From Rhizobiales bacterium Ga0077537 (GTDB lineage: Bacteria > Pseudomonadota > Alphaproteobacteria > Rhizobiales > Hyphomicrobiaceae): a stretch of DNA of 64,000 nt. The stretch spans positions 1 through 64,000 of the forward strand of contig LNEM01000009.1 in the NCBI GenBank assembly GCA_001464955.1, in the 5' to 3' direction. The stretch's first letter is position 1. Each line of letters starts with the position of its first letter. Made by a program: the position numbers and the translations under genes. The notes under the pieces are model-generated. The model searched no databases, had not been told where the DNA came from, and saw only the letters and a program-made list of their open reading frames with translations. This document shows positions 46,904-59,328 of the stretch, in pieces.

Positions 46904-47809
46904 ATGGCCACACAACGGATCTTCGCTGCGGTTCTCGTGGCGCTCTCTCTTGTGACTGGCGGGCATGCGGTGGCGCAGTCGGCCGCCGACAAGGAAGGTG
47001 TGCGGGTCGGCAATCCGTCGTTCGTGCGCAGGCTCGTTCCGGCCGAAACACTGGAGAAGGCGGCCAGCCAGCAGTACGGCGCGCTGAAACGCGAGGCGCA
47101 GGGCAAGGGCGCACTCCTCCCACCCGAGCATCCCCAGAACGTGCGGCTGCGGACCATCGCCCGCGATCTCCTGCCGCACGCCGACAAGTGGAATCCGCGC
47201 GCGAAGGACTGGAAGTGGGAGGTGGTGCTCATCAATTCGGGCAACATCAATGCGTTCTGCATGCCCGGCGGCAAGATCGCGTTCTTCACCGGTATCCTGG
47301 ACAAGCTGAAGCTCACGGACGACGAGGTGGCCATGGTCATGGGCCACGAGATCGCGCATGCGCTGCGCGAGCATGCCCGGGAGCGGGCGGCGAAGACGAC
47401 GCTGACGAATGTCGGCGGCCGCATCATCGGGGCGCTGATTTTCGGCGGCGGCGCGGGCGAACTGATCGGTGCAGCCGGGGGGAACCTGCTCACGCTGCAG
47501 TTCTCACGGAGCGATGAACTCGAATCCGATCTCATCGGCATGGAACTCGCCGCCCGGGCCGGCTACGATCCCGCCGCCGGCATCACGCTCTGGCAGAAGA
47601 TGAGCGCTGCCACCAAAGGCGCGCCGCCACAGTGGCTGTCGACGCACCCGGCCGGCGAGACGCGCATCCAGACCATGCGAGACAATCTGAAGTACGTGCA
47701 GGGGCTCTACGAAAAGGCCAAGGCGGCGAAGGCCAGCGGCGCCCCCATGCCCATGCCTTTTCCCGGCAGCGAGCAGCGCCAGCCGTTCCTGAAGCAGCCG
47801 CCGCGCTGA
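46904..47809 (+). CDS. M48-family zinc metalloprotease, exported
   Basis: A 301-residue M48 peptidase with a signal peptide (hydrophobic ~7-20, ending AVAQS). The zinc motif is MGHEIAHALREHARERA, and the third ligand Glu lies in DELESDLIGMELAARAGYDP. WLSTHPAGETRI is a family hallmark. It resembles LoiP/YcaL/BepA-type periplasmic proteases that remove misfolded outer-membrane proteins, but has no TPR domain. The ATG at 46904 is preferred over one at 46826, which would add 26 non-signal residues. Confidence 0.88.
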   Translation: MATQRIFAAVLVALSLVTGGHAVAQSAADKEGVRVGNPSFVRRLVPAETLEKAASQQYGALKREAQGKGALLPPEHPQNVRLRTIARDLLPHADKWNPRAKDWKWEVVLINSGNINAFCMPGGKIAFFTGILDKLKLTDDEVAMVMGHEIAHALREHARERAAKTTLTNVGGRIIGALIFGGGAGELIGAAGGNLLTLQFSRSDELESDLIGMELAARAGYDPAAGITLWQKMSAATKGAPPQWLSTHPAGETRIQTMRDNLKYVQGLYEKAKAAKASGAPMPMPFPGSEQRQPFLKQPPR

Positions 47810-47834
47810 GCGGCCCCGCCGGGAGGGTCGTGCG

Positions 47835-48179
47835 ATGAGCAGGGTCACGAGCCTTGCGACGGCGCCCCATTACGTCTGGGGCGGCGACTGCGATGGCTGG
47901 CGCCTCGTGGACCGGCAGGCGCTTTCCGTCATTCACGAGCGGATGCCGCCGGGGCGGTCCGAGGCGCGGCACCGGCACGCCGTCGCGCGCCAGTTCTTCT
48001 TCGTGCTCGCCGGCGTCCTCACCATGGAGCTCGACGGTGAGCGGCATCGGATCGAGGCTCAGCAGGGGCTCGAAATCGAACCGGGGCAGCGGCATCAGGC
48101 GATCAACGAGGGGCCGGAGGCCGTCGAGTTCCTCGTCATTTCGCAGCCGACCACGCGCCGCGATCGGGAGCCGGCCTGA
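47835..48179 (+). CDS. cupin-fold protein
   Basis: A 114-residue single-domain cupin. The first metal motif appears as ARHRHAVARQFFFVLAGVLTMELDG and the second as IEPGQRHQAIN, giving the usual three His and one Glu-type arrangement. No ligand can be predicted. The ATG follows GGAGGG. It lies 26 bases after the M48 peptidase on the same strand and converges with rnr. Confidence 0.8.
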   Translation: MSRVTSLATAPHYVWGGDCDGWRLVDRQALSVIHERMPPGRSEARHRHAVARQFFFVLAGVLTMELDGERHRIEAQQGLEIEPGQRHQAINEGPEAVEFLVISQPTTRRDREPA

Positions 48180-48187
48180 GGAGACGT

Positions 48188-50494
48188 TCAGCGCCGGCGC
48201 GGGCGCAGATGTCCCGGGCGTCGCTGGCGGCCTGGGCGACGGGAGCGGCTGGCGCCCGCCATGGGGCGGCCCTCGGTCAGCATCTCGAAGCGCAGTGCGC
48301 CGGCCGTCGGGATGGCTTCGACGAGCTTCACCTCGACCATGTCACCGAGACGGTAGCCGACGCCTGTCCGCTCGCCGACGAGGGCATGCAACTCCTCGTC
48401 GTGGTGCCAGAAGTCGCGGCCGATGGTGGAGATCGGGATGAAGCCGTCTGCGCCGGTCTCCTTCAAACGAACGAAGAGGCCTGATCGCGTGACGCCCGCG
48501 ATGCGGGCCGGGAACTCGGCACCGGTACGGTCGGCGAGATGGGCAGCCAGCAGGCGGTCCGAGGTTTCGCGCTCGGCGGACATGGCGCGCCGCTCGGCTT
48601 CGGAGATGGAGCGGGCGACATCGGAGAGACGCGGCCGATCCTCGTCCCTGAGGCCGTCGGAGCCCATGCGCAAGGCCCGGATCAGCGCGCGATGCACAAG
48701 GAGATCGGCGTAACGGCGGATCGGCGACGTGAAGTGGGCGTAGCGATGGAGATGCAAGCCGAAGTGGCCGATGTTTTGGGTCGCGTACTCGGCTTGCGCC
48801 TGGGCGCGGAGCACGACCTCGTTCACCAGATCGGCGACGGGGAGGGTGCGGGCGCGGGCGAGAATGCGGTTGAAGTCGACGGGCTTCAGGCCCTCGCCCT
48901 TCGGCAGGGAGATGTCGAGGCTCTCGAGGAACCGGCCCAGAGTGTCGAGCTTCTCCTTCGACGGCCGGTCGTGGACGCGATAAACGCAGGGCGCGTTGTT
49001 CTGCTCGAGCGTCTCGGCCGCGGCGACGTTGGCCTGGATCATCATCTCCTCGATCAGGCGATGGGCCTCGAGACGCTCGGGAATGACGATCCGGGCCACC
49101 CGGCCGGCCTCGTCCATGATGATCTTGCGCTCCGGGAGATCGAGGTCGAGCGGGGCGCGGGCATCGCGCGCCCGCTTCAAGGTCTGGTAGGCGGCCCACA
49201 ACGGCGCCAGCGCCGTCTCCATGAGGGGCGCGGCCTTGTCGCCGGGCTTGCCGTCGAAGGCCGCTTGCGCGTCCTCGTAAGCTAGCTTCGCCGCCGAGCG
49301 CATCAGGGCGCGCTGGAACTGGTGGCGGCGCTTCACGCCGTTGCGGTCGAACGTCATGGTCACGGCGAGGCACGGACGTAACTCACCCTCGCGCAACGAG
49401 CAAAGATCGTTCGAGATCCGCTCGGGCAGCATCGGCACGACGCGGTCGGGGAAGTAGACCGAGTTTCCGCGCAGCTCCGCTTCCCGGTCGAGGCGCGTTC
49501 CGGAGCGCACATAGTGGGCCACGTCGGCGATGGCGACCGTGACGCGGAATCCGCCCTCGTTGCGGGGGTCGGTGTCGGGCACGGCGGCGACGGCGTCGTC
49601 GTGGTCGCGGGCATCGCGCGGATCGATCGTGAGGAGCGGGAGCGCGGTGAGGTCGACGCGACCGCCGGGCGTCAGGTCGGGGAGGTCGCGTACCTCGCGC
49701 AGCACGCCCTCGGGGAAATCGTCCGGTATGCCGTGGGCGTGGACGGCGATGAGGCTGATCTGGCGCTGGTCGCGCGGGTTGCCGAGCGTCTCGGCGACAC
49801 GGGCCTCGGGCACGCCGCCGCTGTGGCGGCTCAGGATGTCAAAGCGCACGAGGTCGCCGTCGGTGGCGTCGCCCGCGCCGCCGTCGCGGACGGGCCACGT
49901 TTTCAGGTCGCGGCGATCGATGGGGTCGATGCTGCCGCCGCCGCGGGCATGGGCGCGGAAGATACCGAGCAGGCGGCGCTTCTCGCGCGGGAGCTTCTTC
50001 GTCGGCTCGGCTTCGTAGGGAAACTCATGGGCGCTGTCGGGGCCGCTTCGCGCGACCCGGGCGAGGATGCGGTCGCCGACACCGAGGGCCGTGTCGCCTT
50101 CACGATGGCGACCTTCGGCCGACAATACGAGAATCCGAGGACGCTCGCCGGCATCCTCCTCCCAGGCGACGGGGACGGCGACGAGGTCGCCCTCGTCGTC
50201 GCGGTCGATGATCTCGAGGACGGCCATCGAGGGGACGTGGCCGTGCCGCTTCATCGCCTTACGGTTGCCGACGAGAAGGCCTTCGGACGTCATCTCGGCC
50301 AGGAGCGTCTTCAGCTCGATGCGGTCGCCGCCCTTGATGCCGAACGCCTTGGCGATCTCGCGCTTGCCGATCTTGCCCTGGGCGCTCGCGAGATAGTGGA
50401 GCAACTCCTCGCGCGAGGGCACGCCGCCCGTCCGTGGAGTGGCCTTGTTCGGCGGCTTGCCCCGTCCGGGGCCCGGTTTCCTCGGCTGTGCCAT
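48188..50494 (-). CDS. rnr: ribonuclease R
   Basis: A 768-residue 3'-5' exoribonuclease. An N-terminal winged helix (~20-85), cold-shock domains, then the RNB catalytic core: LLTIDPRDARDHDDAVAA supplies the metal Asp residues, and VRSGTRLDREAELRGNSVYFPD and RFTSPIRRYADLLVHR (as FTSPIRRYADLLVHR) follow. The S1 domain (~640-720) is present, and the C-terminus is Arg-rich. It degrades structured RNA and defective ribosomes. Confidence 0.95.
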   Translation of the reverse strand: MAQPRKPGPGRGKPPNKATPRTGGVPSREELLHYLASAQGKIGKREIAKAFGIKGGDRIELKTLLAEMTSEGLLVGNRKAMKRHGHVPSMAVLEIIDRDDEGDLVAVPVAWEEDAGERPRILVLSAEGRHREGDTALGVGDRILARVARSGPDSAHEFPYEAEPTKKLPREKRRLLGIFRAHARGGGSIDPIDRRDLKTWPVRDGGAGDATDGDLVRFDILSRHSGGVPEARVAETLGNPRDQRQISLIAVHAHGIPDDFPEGVLREVRDLPDLTPGGRVDLTALPLLTIDPRDARDHDDAVAAVPDTDPRNEGGFRVTVAIADVAHYVRSGTRLDREAELRGNSVYFPDRVVPMLPERISNDLCSLREGELRPCLAVTMTFDRNGVKRRHQFQRALMRSAAKLAYEDAQAAFDGKPGDKAAPLMETALAPLWAAYQTLKRARDARAPLDLDLPERKIIMDEAGRVARIVIPERLEAHRLIEEMMIQANVAAAETLEQNNAPCVYRVHDRPSKEKLDTLGRFLESLDISLPKGEGLKPVDFNRILARARTLPVADLVNEVVLRAQAQAEYATQNIGHFGLHLHRYAHFTSPIRRYADLLVHRALIRALRMGSDGLRDEDRPRLSDVARSISEAERRAMSAERETSDRLLAAHLADRTGAEFPARIAGVTRSGLFVRLKETGADGFIPISTIGRDFWHHDEELHALVGERTGVGYRLGDMVEVKLVEAIPTAGALRFEMLTEGRPMAGASRSRRPGRQRRPGHLRPRRR

Positions 50495-50652
50495 GGGAAA
50501 GTTCCATAGCAGGTCGATCCGGGGAGAGACAGAGGCCCGGCTCTACAGGGTGTTGGCAGAAGGACGTTCGCTCCCCCGCACGGCGGGTTGGCGTCGCGCG
50601 CCGGGTTCTGCTTTGCTGAGCGCCGACGTTCACCCCAAGGAGCCCACACACC

Positions 50653-51039
50653 ATGTCCGATGCTTTCGAGAAGGGTCTGAAGCTGCGCAAGGAAGTCCTC
50701 GGCGAGGCCCACGTGGAGCGTTCGATGGCCGCCGCCGACGCTTTCACCAAGCCCGTGCAGGATCTCGTGACGGAGATCGGCTGGGGGGCGTTCTGGACGC
50801 GGCCGGGCCTCACGCGAAAGGAGCGCAGTCTCATCACGCTCGGCATTCTTGCGGCGCTGGGCCGCTCGCACGAACTTTCGGTGCATGTGAAGGGGGCGGT
50901 CAACAACGGCTGCACGGCGGAGGAGATCCGCGAGGCGCTGATCCATGCCGGCTGCTATGCGGGCCTGCCGGTGACACTCGAGGCGGTCCGGGTGGCCAAG
51001 GGTGTGCTCGAGAGCCTCGACGGCGCGAAAGGCGGCTGA
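50653..51039 (+). CDS. carboxymuconolactone decarboxylase family protein
   Basis: A 128-residue CMD-family helical protein. PcaC-like features are the WGAFWTRPGLTRKERSLITLGILAALGR segment and HVKGAVNNGCTAEEIREAL, with the Glu/His pattern of true 4-carboxymuconolactone decarboxylases rather than the CxxC of AhpD peroxidases. No protocatechuate pathway genes are nearby, so PcaC activity is unproven. It has a good ribosome site (AAGGAG). Confidence 0.85.
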   Translation: MSDAFEKGLKLRKEVLGEAHVERSMAAADAFTKPVQDLVTEIGWGAFWTRPGLTRKERSLITLGILAALGRSHELSVHVKGAVNNGCTAEEIREALIHAGCYAGLPVTLEAVRVAKGVLESLDGAKGG

Positions 51040-51099
51040 TCGACCGGTGCGCCGGCCCGGGGTCTCGCCAGAGGGCGGGCCACGCTCTACACTGGCACC

Positions 51100-51459
51100 A
51101 TGATCGCGATCCAACGCTTCGTTGTGGTCATGGCCGTCGCGGCCGGGGCATCTTGGCTCCCGGTTGTCGGCGCGGGTTTCCAGTCGGCCAGGGCGCAGTC
51201 TGTGGACCAGACGGCTCCGGCGCCGGCCTACGAGGGTTCGCCCTTTCACGGGGCGCGGGATGGCAACGGCCGGATCATTCCCTGCCGCTGCCGGTTCCAG
51301 GGACGCGAATTCCGTCTCGGCGAGTTGGTGTGCATGGCGACTCACGTCGGCACGGTGATCACGCGCTGCGATCTGCTGCAGAACAACACGTCATGGGTGC
51401 CAACGGGCACGGCGTGCACCATCAGCCGTGCGCCCGGCGATTTCGGTGCGAGCGGCTAG
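51100..51459 (+). CDS. small exported cysteine-containing hypothetical protein
   Basis: A 119-residue protein with a signal peptide (~8-32, ending ARAQS). The mature part has five cysteines (CRC, VCMATH, RCDLL, ACTIS) within ~65 residues, a pattern that suggests disulfides in the periplasm. Similar short proteins occur in Rhizobiales with no assigned function. It stands alone after the CMD gene. Confidence 0.6.
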   Translation: MIAIQRFVVVMAVAAGASWLPVVGAGFQSARAQSVDQTAPAPAYEGSPFHGARDGNGRIIPCRCRFQGREFRLGELVCMATHVGTVITRCDLLQNNTSWVPTGTACTISRAPGDFGASG

Positions 51460-51549
51460 TGTAGCCGGACCCGCCACAAGGCAACGGCCCCACCCGATGC
51501 GGGCGAGGCCGTATGCGCTGTCGTGTCTGCGGGCTCGACGAGCCCGAAA

Positions 51550-51882
51550 TCAGTTCTTCTTCGCAGGTGCCGCAGGGGCGGCCGGGGCTGCACCCTTCGC
51601 GGCCTTCTTGAGGTCGCGAACGCACTTGCCGCGGAACGCCTTGCGTTCCTTGCCCTTCAGGCCCTTGGCATCCGCCTGCTTCGAGCACTCGATGCCCTCC
51701 GGCGTCGAGGCCTGCTTGGGCACGCCCTTGGCCTTTGCGGGGGCCTTCGGTGCGGCTGCTGCTGGTGCGGTGGCCGCCTTCGGCGCTGCTGCCGGAGCCG
51801 GTGCCGTCTGAGCGGCGGCGAGGCTGGTCGATACGATCAGAGCCGCGACGCCCATCGTGATCTTTGAGAGTATGCGCTGCAT
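51550..51882 (-). CDS. PsiF-repeat-like exported protein
   Basis: A 110-residue protein with a signal peptide (~1-24, ending AAAQT). A long Ala/Pro/Lys-rich segment precedes one PsiF-type repeat, ECSKQADAKGLKGKERKAF then C, with the characteristic Cys and Gly-Leu-Lys-Gly. PsiF proteins were first noted as phosphate-starvation genes next to phoA, but function is unknown. Converges with the preceding small exported gene; a palindrome (CCCG/CGGG within GGCC/GGCC, ~51490-51513) lies between them. Confidence 0.72.
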   Translation of the reverse strand: MQRILSKITMGVAALIVSTSLAAAQTAPAPAAAPKAATAPAAAAPKAPAKAKGVPKQASTPEGIECSKQADAKGLKGKERKAFRGKCVRDLKKAAKGAAPAAPAAPAKKN

Positions 51883-52117
51883 GGAGCTTTGCCCATTGTT
51901 GATGGCTCGCGGCCGCCGTCCGGATCGCGAGTAACGATTCGTTTACTGCTTTTCTGCGCCCAGAGTCTCGAGTCTAAACACCTTGTCACCGATCACTTTT
52001 TTCGTCAGCGTCCGTTCAGGTTCGCAGTGGGATGCCGAGTCGGGCGGGCGCGATACTGCCCCGGCGTGGCCCGGGAGCCACTTTCGCGGATCGGTCGGGC
52101 GCGCCATATTGGCGGTC

Positions 52118-54829
<2,712 letters not shown>

Positions 54830-54846
54830 CCAGACCGCGCCTCCGC

Positions 54847-55731
54847 TCACCCGATCTCGCCCGCGAGGAACGCCCCAAGGCGCGCGTTGGCGAGATCCGG
54901 CACCTCGAAATGCACGAAGTGGCCCGCGCCGTCGGCTTTCTCGAGCGTGTGGCGCGTGAAGTAGTCGGCCAGCTTGTCGGTGAACTCGAATTTCAGAACC
55001 GGGTCGTGGGCGCCCCAGAGAAAATAGGTCGGCGCCGCGATCGCCGGGACCGGTAGCGCGCCGTCCTGCATCATGCGGCGCCTGAAACGGTTGACGCCGA
55101 CGTACCAGTCGAAGCCGCCCTGGATGTTGCCGTTCGACAGGAAGTTGTCGACCCACTCCTCGAGGTAGGGCTCGAAGGCGTGTTTCTGGTGCGTCCAGTG
55201 GGTCAGGAAATGCCGGAAGTAGATGCGGCAAGCGTCGCGCGACGAGCCGACGAGGGCGGCCGCGAAGTCCTTCTGGTGGAACTGCTGGTACCAGGTCTCG
55301 GGGAACAGGCTGTGGTCGCCCCAGCGCTTGCCGACTCCGGGATAGGCGCAGTTGAAGAAGAAGAGCCGGCTCACGCGCTCCGGCCAGGCGAGCGCGAACT
55401 GCTGGGCGACGAACGAGCCCACGTCGTGGCTGACGAGGGCGACGCGATCGAGGCCGAGCACGTCGAGGAAATCGCGAAGGTCCTTGGCGAGGAGCTGTGG
55501 TGGCGTCCCGTCGGCGGGGCGCGGCACCTTGCTCAGCGTTTCGCCGAAGCCGCGAAAGTCCGGGGCGATGCAGTCGAAGTGCGCGGACAGAGCCGGCAGG
55601 GTGTGGAGCCAGGAGCGCCGCCATTCGGGCCAGCCATGGAGAAAGACCACCGGCGTGCCGCTGCCGGCGCGCGTGTAGCGGATCGACAACTCGGCGGTCT
55701 CGGCAGTTCTGGCGGTCCAGTCGATGGTCAC
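54847..55731 (-). CDS. alpha/beta-fold hydrolase, epoxide hydrolase/dehalogenase-like
   Basis: A 294-residue alpha/beta hydrolase. The oxyanion motif is FLHGWPEWRRSW (HGxP), and the nucleophile elbow SHDVGSF has Asp, which is the residue used by epoxide hydrolases and haloacetate dehalogenases rather than serine esterases. The catalytic His is in GAGHFVHFE. The GTG at 55731 follows GGGAG by 7 bases and matches where the family begins; a longer form from 55791 is less likely. The substrate is unknown. Confidence 0.82.
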   Translation of the reverse strand: MTIDWTARTAETAELSIRYTRAGSGTPVVFLHGWPEWRRSWLHTLPALSAHFDCIAPDFRGFGETLSKVPRPADGTPPQLLAKDLRDFLDVLGLDRVALVSHDVGSFVAQQFALAWPERVSRLFFFNCAYPGVGKRWGDHSLFPETWYQQFHQKDFAAALVGSSRDACRIYFRHFLTHWTHQKHAFEPYLEEWVDNFLSNGNIQGGFDWYVGVNRFRRRMMQDGALPVPAIAAPTYFLWGAHDPVLKFEFTDKLADYFTRHTLEKADGAGHFVHFEVPDLANARLGAFLAGEIG

Positions 55732-55918
55732 AGTGGAACTCCCGTGGCTTTCCGAACGGCGAGTGTGGCCCAGGTCGGGGGATCTCGGCAAAGGGCGCGT
55801 TCAGCGGCGGATCGCGACACCGCCTGACGCCGATCAAGAGCGGGCTTCGATCCCTCGTCTACGGTAGAGTGGGCCTTTCCGTCACGGCATCTCCAGCGCG
55901 CTCCAACGGACATCCGAC

Positions 55919-58015
55919 ATGCGGCACCCCCACCCATCGACGCCCCTCGCTGCGGCGGACGCGCTGGTTCTCGACACGGAGACCACGGGTCTCGACGCGC
56001 GGTCGGCGCGGGTCGTGCAGATCGCGGCTGTCGTGATCCGGGGCGGCGTCGTGGCGCCGGAGCCTGTGCTGGACACGCTCGTTGCGCCCGGCATTCCCAT
56101 TCCCCCCATCTCGACCGCCGTGCACGGGATCAGCGACGGGGACGTGGTGGGAAAACCCAGCTTCGCCGATGTGGCGCCGGGGCTCGCGACGGTCATGGAC
56201 GGCCGCCTCCTAGTAGGCCACAGCCTCGCCTACGACCTGACCGTCCTGAAGCGCGAGCACGAACTGGCGGGGTTGCGCTGGGTGATGCCGCGGGCGCTCG
56301 ACGTCCGGCCGCTGGCGCGGCTCGTGGCGCCGTCGCTCGCCGACCATAGCCTGGACCGGCTCTGCGACTGGCTCGGCATCGTCATCGTGGGGCGGCACAC
56401 GGCCATCGGCGATGCGCGCGCGACGGCGGAGGTCTTCTGCCGTCTCGTGCCGGCGCTGCGCGAGATGGGCGTCCGGACTCTCGGCGAGGCGATGGCCGCG
56501 ACGAGCCGCCTCGCCGAGCGCGAGGCGCGCAGTTCCGGCGGGCTTATGGTGCCCGATACCGATCGCGCGCCGGAGACCGAGCCACCGATCGTCATCGACA
56601 GCTTCGCCTATCGGCATCGCGCACGCGACGTGATGAGTGCGCCGGCGCTGTTCGTTCCGGCCTCGAGCACGATCGGTGACGGGCTGCGGCTGATCCTGGA
56701 GCGCGGGACCAGTTCGGCGTTCGTCGAGCTGTCGGGGGGCGAAGCCGGGATCTTCACCGAGCGCGATCTCCTGCGCGCCGTCGGTCGCGATGGAGCCGCC
56801 GCGCTCGCGAGGCCGATCGCAGAGATCGCGAAATCGCCCGTGCACAGCGTGGTGGAGGACGATTTCGTCTATCGCGCCATCGGACGCATGGCGCGGCTCG
56901 GCATCCGCCATCTCGCCGTGCGCAACGGTGACGGCACGATCACGGGGGCGCTGACGCCGCGCAATCTGCTCCGCGATCGTGCCATGGACGCCATCGTGAT
57001 CGGCGACGGCATTGCCGCCGCCACGTCGTCGGTCGATCTGGCGGCGGCGTGGGGGCAGACGCCGCGCATGGCGGCCGCGCTGCGCCGGGACGGCGTGTCG
57101 GCGCGCGACATCGCGGCGAGCCTCAGTGCCGAGATCCAGGCGATCACGCGGCGGGCGGCGGAACTCGCGGAAGACGAGATGGCCGCGGAGGGTCGCGGTC
57201 GGCCGCCGGTCCGGTACGCCGTTCTCGTGCTGGGATCGGCGGGGCGCGGGGAGAGCCTGCTCGCGGCCGACCAGGACAATGCCATCGTCTACGAGCACGG
57301 GGCCGAAGGCGGGCCTGAGGATCTCTGGTTCGCCGACATGGCGGGGCGCATGAACCGCATCCTCGACGAAGCCGGGATCGTGCTCTGCAAGGGCGGGGTG
57401 ATGGCACGCAACCGGCTCTGGCGGCGGTCGCGGGCGGACTGGGAAGCGCAGGTCGAGACGTGGATCCGGCGGCAGAAGCCGCAGGATCTGCTCGACGTGG
57501 ACATCTTCTTCGATGCAGCTCCGGTGCATGGCGACGGGCGGCTCGCGGAAAACCTGATGGCGTTCGCCCGGGAGCGTGCACGGCAGACGCCGTCGTTCCT
57601 GATGATGCTGACGGAACTGGCGCGCCAGTGGCGATCTCCGCTGGCGCTGTTCGGCGGCTTCCACAAGGTCGACGGACGGGTGGATCTCAAGAAGGGCGGG
57701 TTGATGCCGATCTTCACCGGGGCGCGTGTTCTCGCGCTCCGGCACGGCATCGCCGAGCGGTCGACGCGGGACCGGCTCGCTGGCGTACAGGCTCTCGGCA
57801 TCGGGGCCGCCAGTGATTACGACAGCATCATCGAAGGCCAGGAGGCGCTTCTTGCCGCGGTGCTCGAGCAGCAGGTCGAGGACGCGGCACGCGGGGTTTC
57901 GCTGTCGCCGCGCGTTATCGTCGACCGGTTGCCGGCCAAGGAGAGGGCCGAGCTCAGAACCGCGGTGAAGGCCGTCGACACGATGCTCGGCATCCTCGGC
58001 GAGGGACGCCTCTGA
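55919..58015 (+). CDS. fusion: DnaQ-like exonuclease + CBS pair + DUF294 nucleotidyltransferase
   Basis: A 698-residue three-part protein. Residues ~13-190 are a DEDDh exonuclease with all motifs: LDTETTGLD (Asp19, Glu21), GHSLAYDLTVL and RHTAIGDARA. Residues ~235-350 are two CBS domains (DVMSAPALFV; EIAKSPVHSVV), a nucleotide-sensing module. The rest is a DUF294-type nucleotidyltransferase with GSAGRGESLLAADQDNAIVYE, close to the GlnD active-site pattern GSxGRxE...DxD, followed by the DUF294 C-terminal helical domain. In many bacteria the exonuclease gene is separate and neighbours the CBS-DUF294 gene; here they are one chain. Function of the DUF294 group is not firmly known. Confidence 0.88.
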   Translation: MRHPHPSTPLAAADALVLDTETTGLDARSARVVQIAAVVIRGGVVAPEPVLDTLVAPGIPIPPISTAVHGISDGDVVGKPSFADVAPGLATVMDGRLLVGHSLAYDLTVLKREHELAGLRWVMPRALDVRPLARLVAPSLADHSLDRLCDWLGIVIVGRHTAIGDARATAEVFCRLVPALREMGVRTLGEAMAATSRLAEREARSSGGLMVPDTDRAPETEPPIVIDSFAYRHRARDVMSAPALFVPASSTIGDGLRLILERGTSSAFVELSGGEAGIFTERDLLRAVGRDGAAALARPIAEIAKSPVHSVVEDDFVYRAIGRMARLGIRHLAVRNGDGTITGALTPRNLLRDRAMDAIVIGDGIAAATSSVDLAAAWGQTPRMAAALRRDGVSARDIAASLSAEIQAITRRAAELAEDEMAAEGRGRPPVRYAVLVLGSAGRGESLLAADQDNAIVYEHGAEGGPEDLWFADMAGRMNRILDEAGIVLCKGGVMARNRLWRRSRADWEAQVETWIRRQKPQDLLDVDIFFDAAPVHGDGRLAENLMAFARERARQTPSFLMMLTELARQWRSPLALFGGFHKVDGRVDLKKGGLMPIFTGARVLALRHGIAERSTRDRLAGVQALGIGAASDYDSIIEGQEALLAAVLEQQVEDAARGVSLSPRVIVDRLPAKERAELRTAVKAVDTMLGILGEGRL

Positions 58016-58034
58016 GCACCGCTCGCCGGGCTGA

Positions 58035-58682
58035 TCAGGGGTAGAGACGGGATTTCGCCCACGCTTCGGCCGGCATGTCGCGGCGGAAGACGACACGGTC
58101 GTGAAGCCGGAACGGCCGGTCGTGCCACAGCTCGATCTCAAGCGGGGTCACGCGGAAGCCGGACCAGTGCGGCGGGCGCGGGATCTCGCCGAGCGGGTAG
58201 CGGGCGGTGACGGCCGCGACGGCCTTTTCCAGCGCGAAGCGGCTCTCGAGGGGGCGCGATTGCGCCGAGGCCCAGGCGCCGAGCCGCGAGCCGCGCGCAC
58301 GGGAGGCGAAATAGGCGTCGGCCTCGGCGGAACTCACCGCCGACACCAGACCGCGCACCCGGACCTGCCGGCGCAAGGACTTCCAGTGGAACAAGAGGGC
58401 TGCCTTGCCTGCGGCCGCCAGCTCGCGTCCCTTGGCGCTGTCGAGGTTGGTGTAGAACACGAAGCCGCGCTCGTGGCCGGCGCTGGCCGGGTCGAGGCCC
58501 TTCAGGAGCACCATGCGGACGTTCGGCAGCCCGTCCGGGGCCACGGTCGCCAGCGCCATGGCGTTGGGGTCGTTCGGCTCGGATTTCTCGGCCTCGGCCA
58601 TCCACGCCTCGAACATCTGGAATGGCTCGTTCGCGGCGGTGAAGTCGTCCGGCGCGGGAGAATTCGACGGGGTTTCGCTCAT
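58035..58682 (-). CDS. pdxH: pyridoxamine 5'-phosphate oxidase
   Basis: A 215-residue FMN enzyme making pyridoxal 5'-phosphate from the product of PdxJ or from pyridoxamine phosphate. The [23 protein letters not shown] opening, [14 protein letters not shown], and the C-terminal [12 protein letters not shown] and [12 protein letters not shown]-type ending are the family signatures. The ATG at 58680-58682 (MSETPS) is chosen; an in-frame ATG four residues upstream is possible. Confidence 0.95.
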   Translation of the reverse strand: MSETPSNSPAPDDFTAANEPFQMFEAWMAEAEKSEPNDPNAMALATVAPDGLPNVRMVLLKGLDPASAGHERGFVFYTNLDSAKGRELAAAGKAALLFHWKSLRRQVRVRGLVSAVSSAEADAYFASRARGSRLGAWASAQSRPLESRFALEKAVAAVTARYPLGEIPRPPHWSGFRVTPLEIELWHDRPFRLHDRVVFRRDMPAEAWAKSRLYP

Positions 58683-58812
58683 GGCTGATGGCATCCGGCT
58701 ACCGGTCGACGCTGCAACCGGGTGTTAACCAACACTGATCGACAATGCATACGTCGTCTGTGGCGTCTCCGGATCGCTTAGCCCCGGTCAGTCCCGAGTG
58801 TCGAGTCCAACC

Positions 58813-59271
58813 ATGCGTTTGATGTTGCGTCGCGTTGCCCGGCAATGCCTTGCCGGTTCTCTCGTGTTCCTGATGTCGACAGCGCTCATTCCGCCTGCGA
58901 CCGGCGGGGATACGCTCGAAGGCGGGGGGGGCGCGCATCAAGGTGCGGCGCCCGGTTCGGCGCAGGCCGGCCAGTCGACGGCGATTGCCGCCATCGGCGA
59001 GGCACGGTCGATCTTCGACGCGAAGGACGAAGCAGCGGCCCTAGAAGCCGTGCATCTTGCGCTCACGGAAGTCGGGGACGGCTCCACGTACGTCTGGTAC
59101 CGCCGCGGCGGTCGCCTCTCGGGCCTCGTCCAGCCGACCCAGTCGTTCCGCGATTCGATCGGTCGCATCTGCCGGCACATCGTCGTGACCCTCAACGATG
59201 CGGCGCGCTCGCGGCGGATCGAAAGCATCGCCTGCCGCCTCGACGACGGGGGATGGCAGCTCGACGGGTGA
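58813..59271 (+). CDS. RT0821/Lpp0805-like small surface protein
   Basis: A 152-residue exported protein with a hydrophobic N-terminus (~12-30) and a Gly-rich spacer. The C-terminal domain has GSTYVWYRRGGRLSGLVQP, GRICRHIVVTL and ACRLDDGGWQL, the pattern of the RT0821/Lpp0805 family of surface proteins found with rickettsial 17-kDa-type antigens. Here the glycine-zipper part is absent. The two cysteines (GRICR and IACR) could form a disulfide. Confidence 0.7.
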   Translation: MRLMLRRVARQCLAGSLVFLMSTALIPPATGGDTLEGGGGAHQGAAPGSAQAGQSTAIAAIGEARSIFDAKDEAAALEAVHLALTEVGDGSTYVWYRRGGRLSGLVQPTQSFRDSIGRICRHIVVTLNDAARSRRIESIACRLDDGGWQLDG

Positions 59272-59328
59272 CAAGGGGGCGGCGGCGGTCCACAGTTGGC
59301 GCATCTCAACAGCCAACGAGGATCGTCG

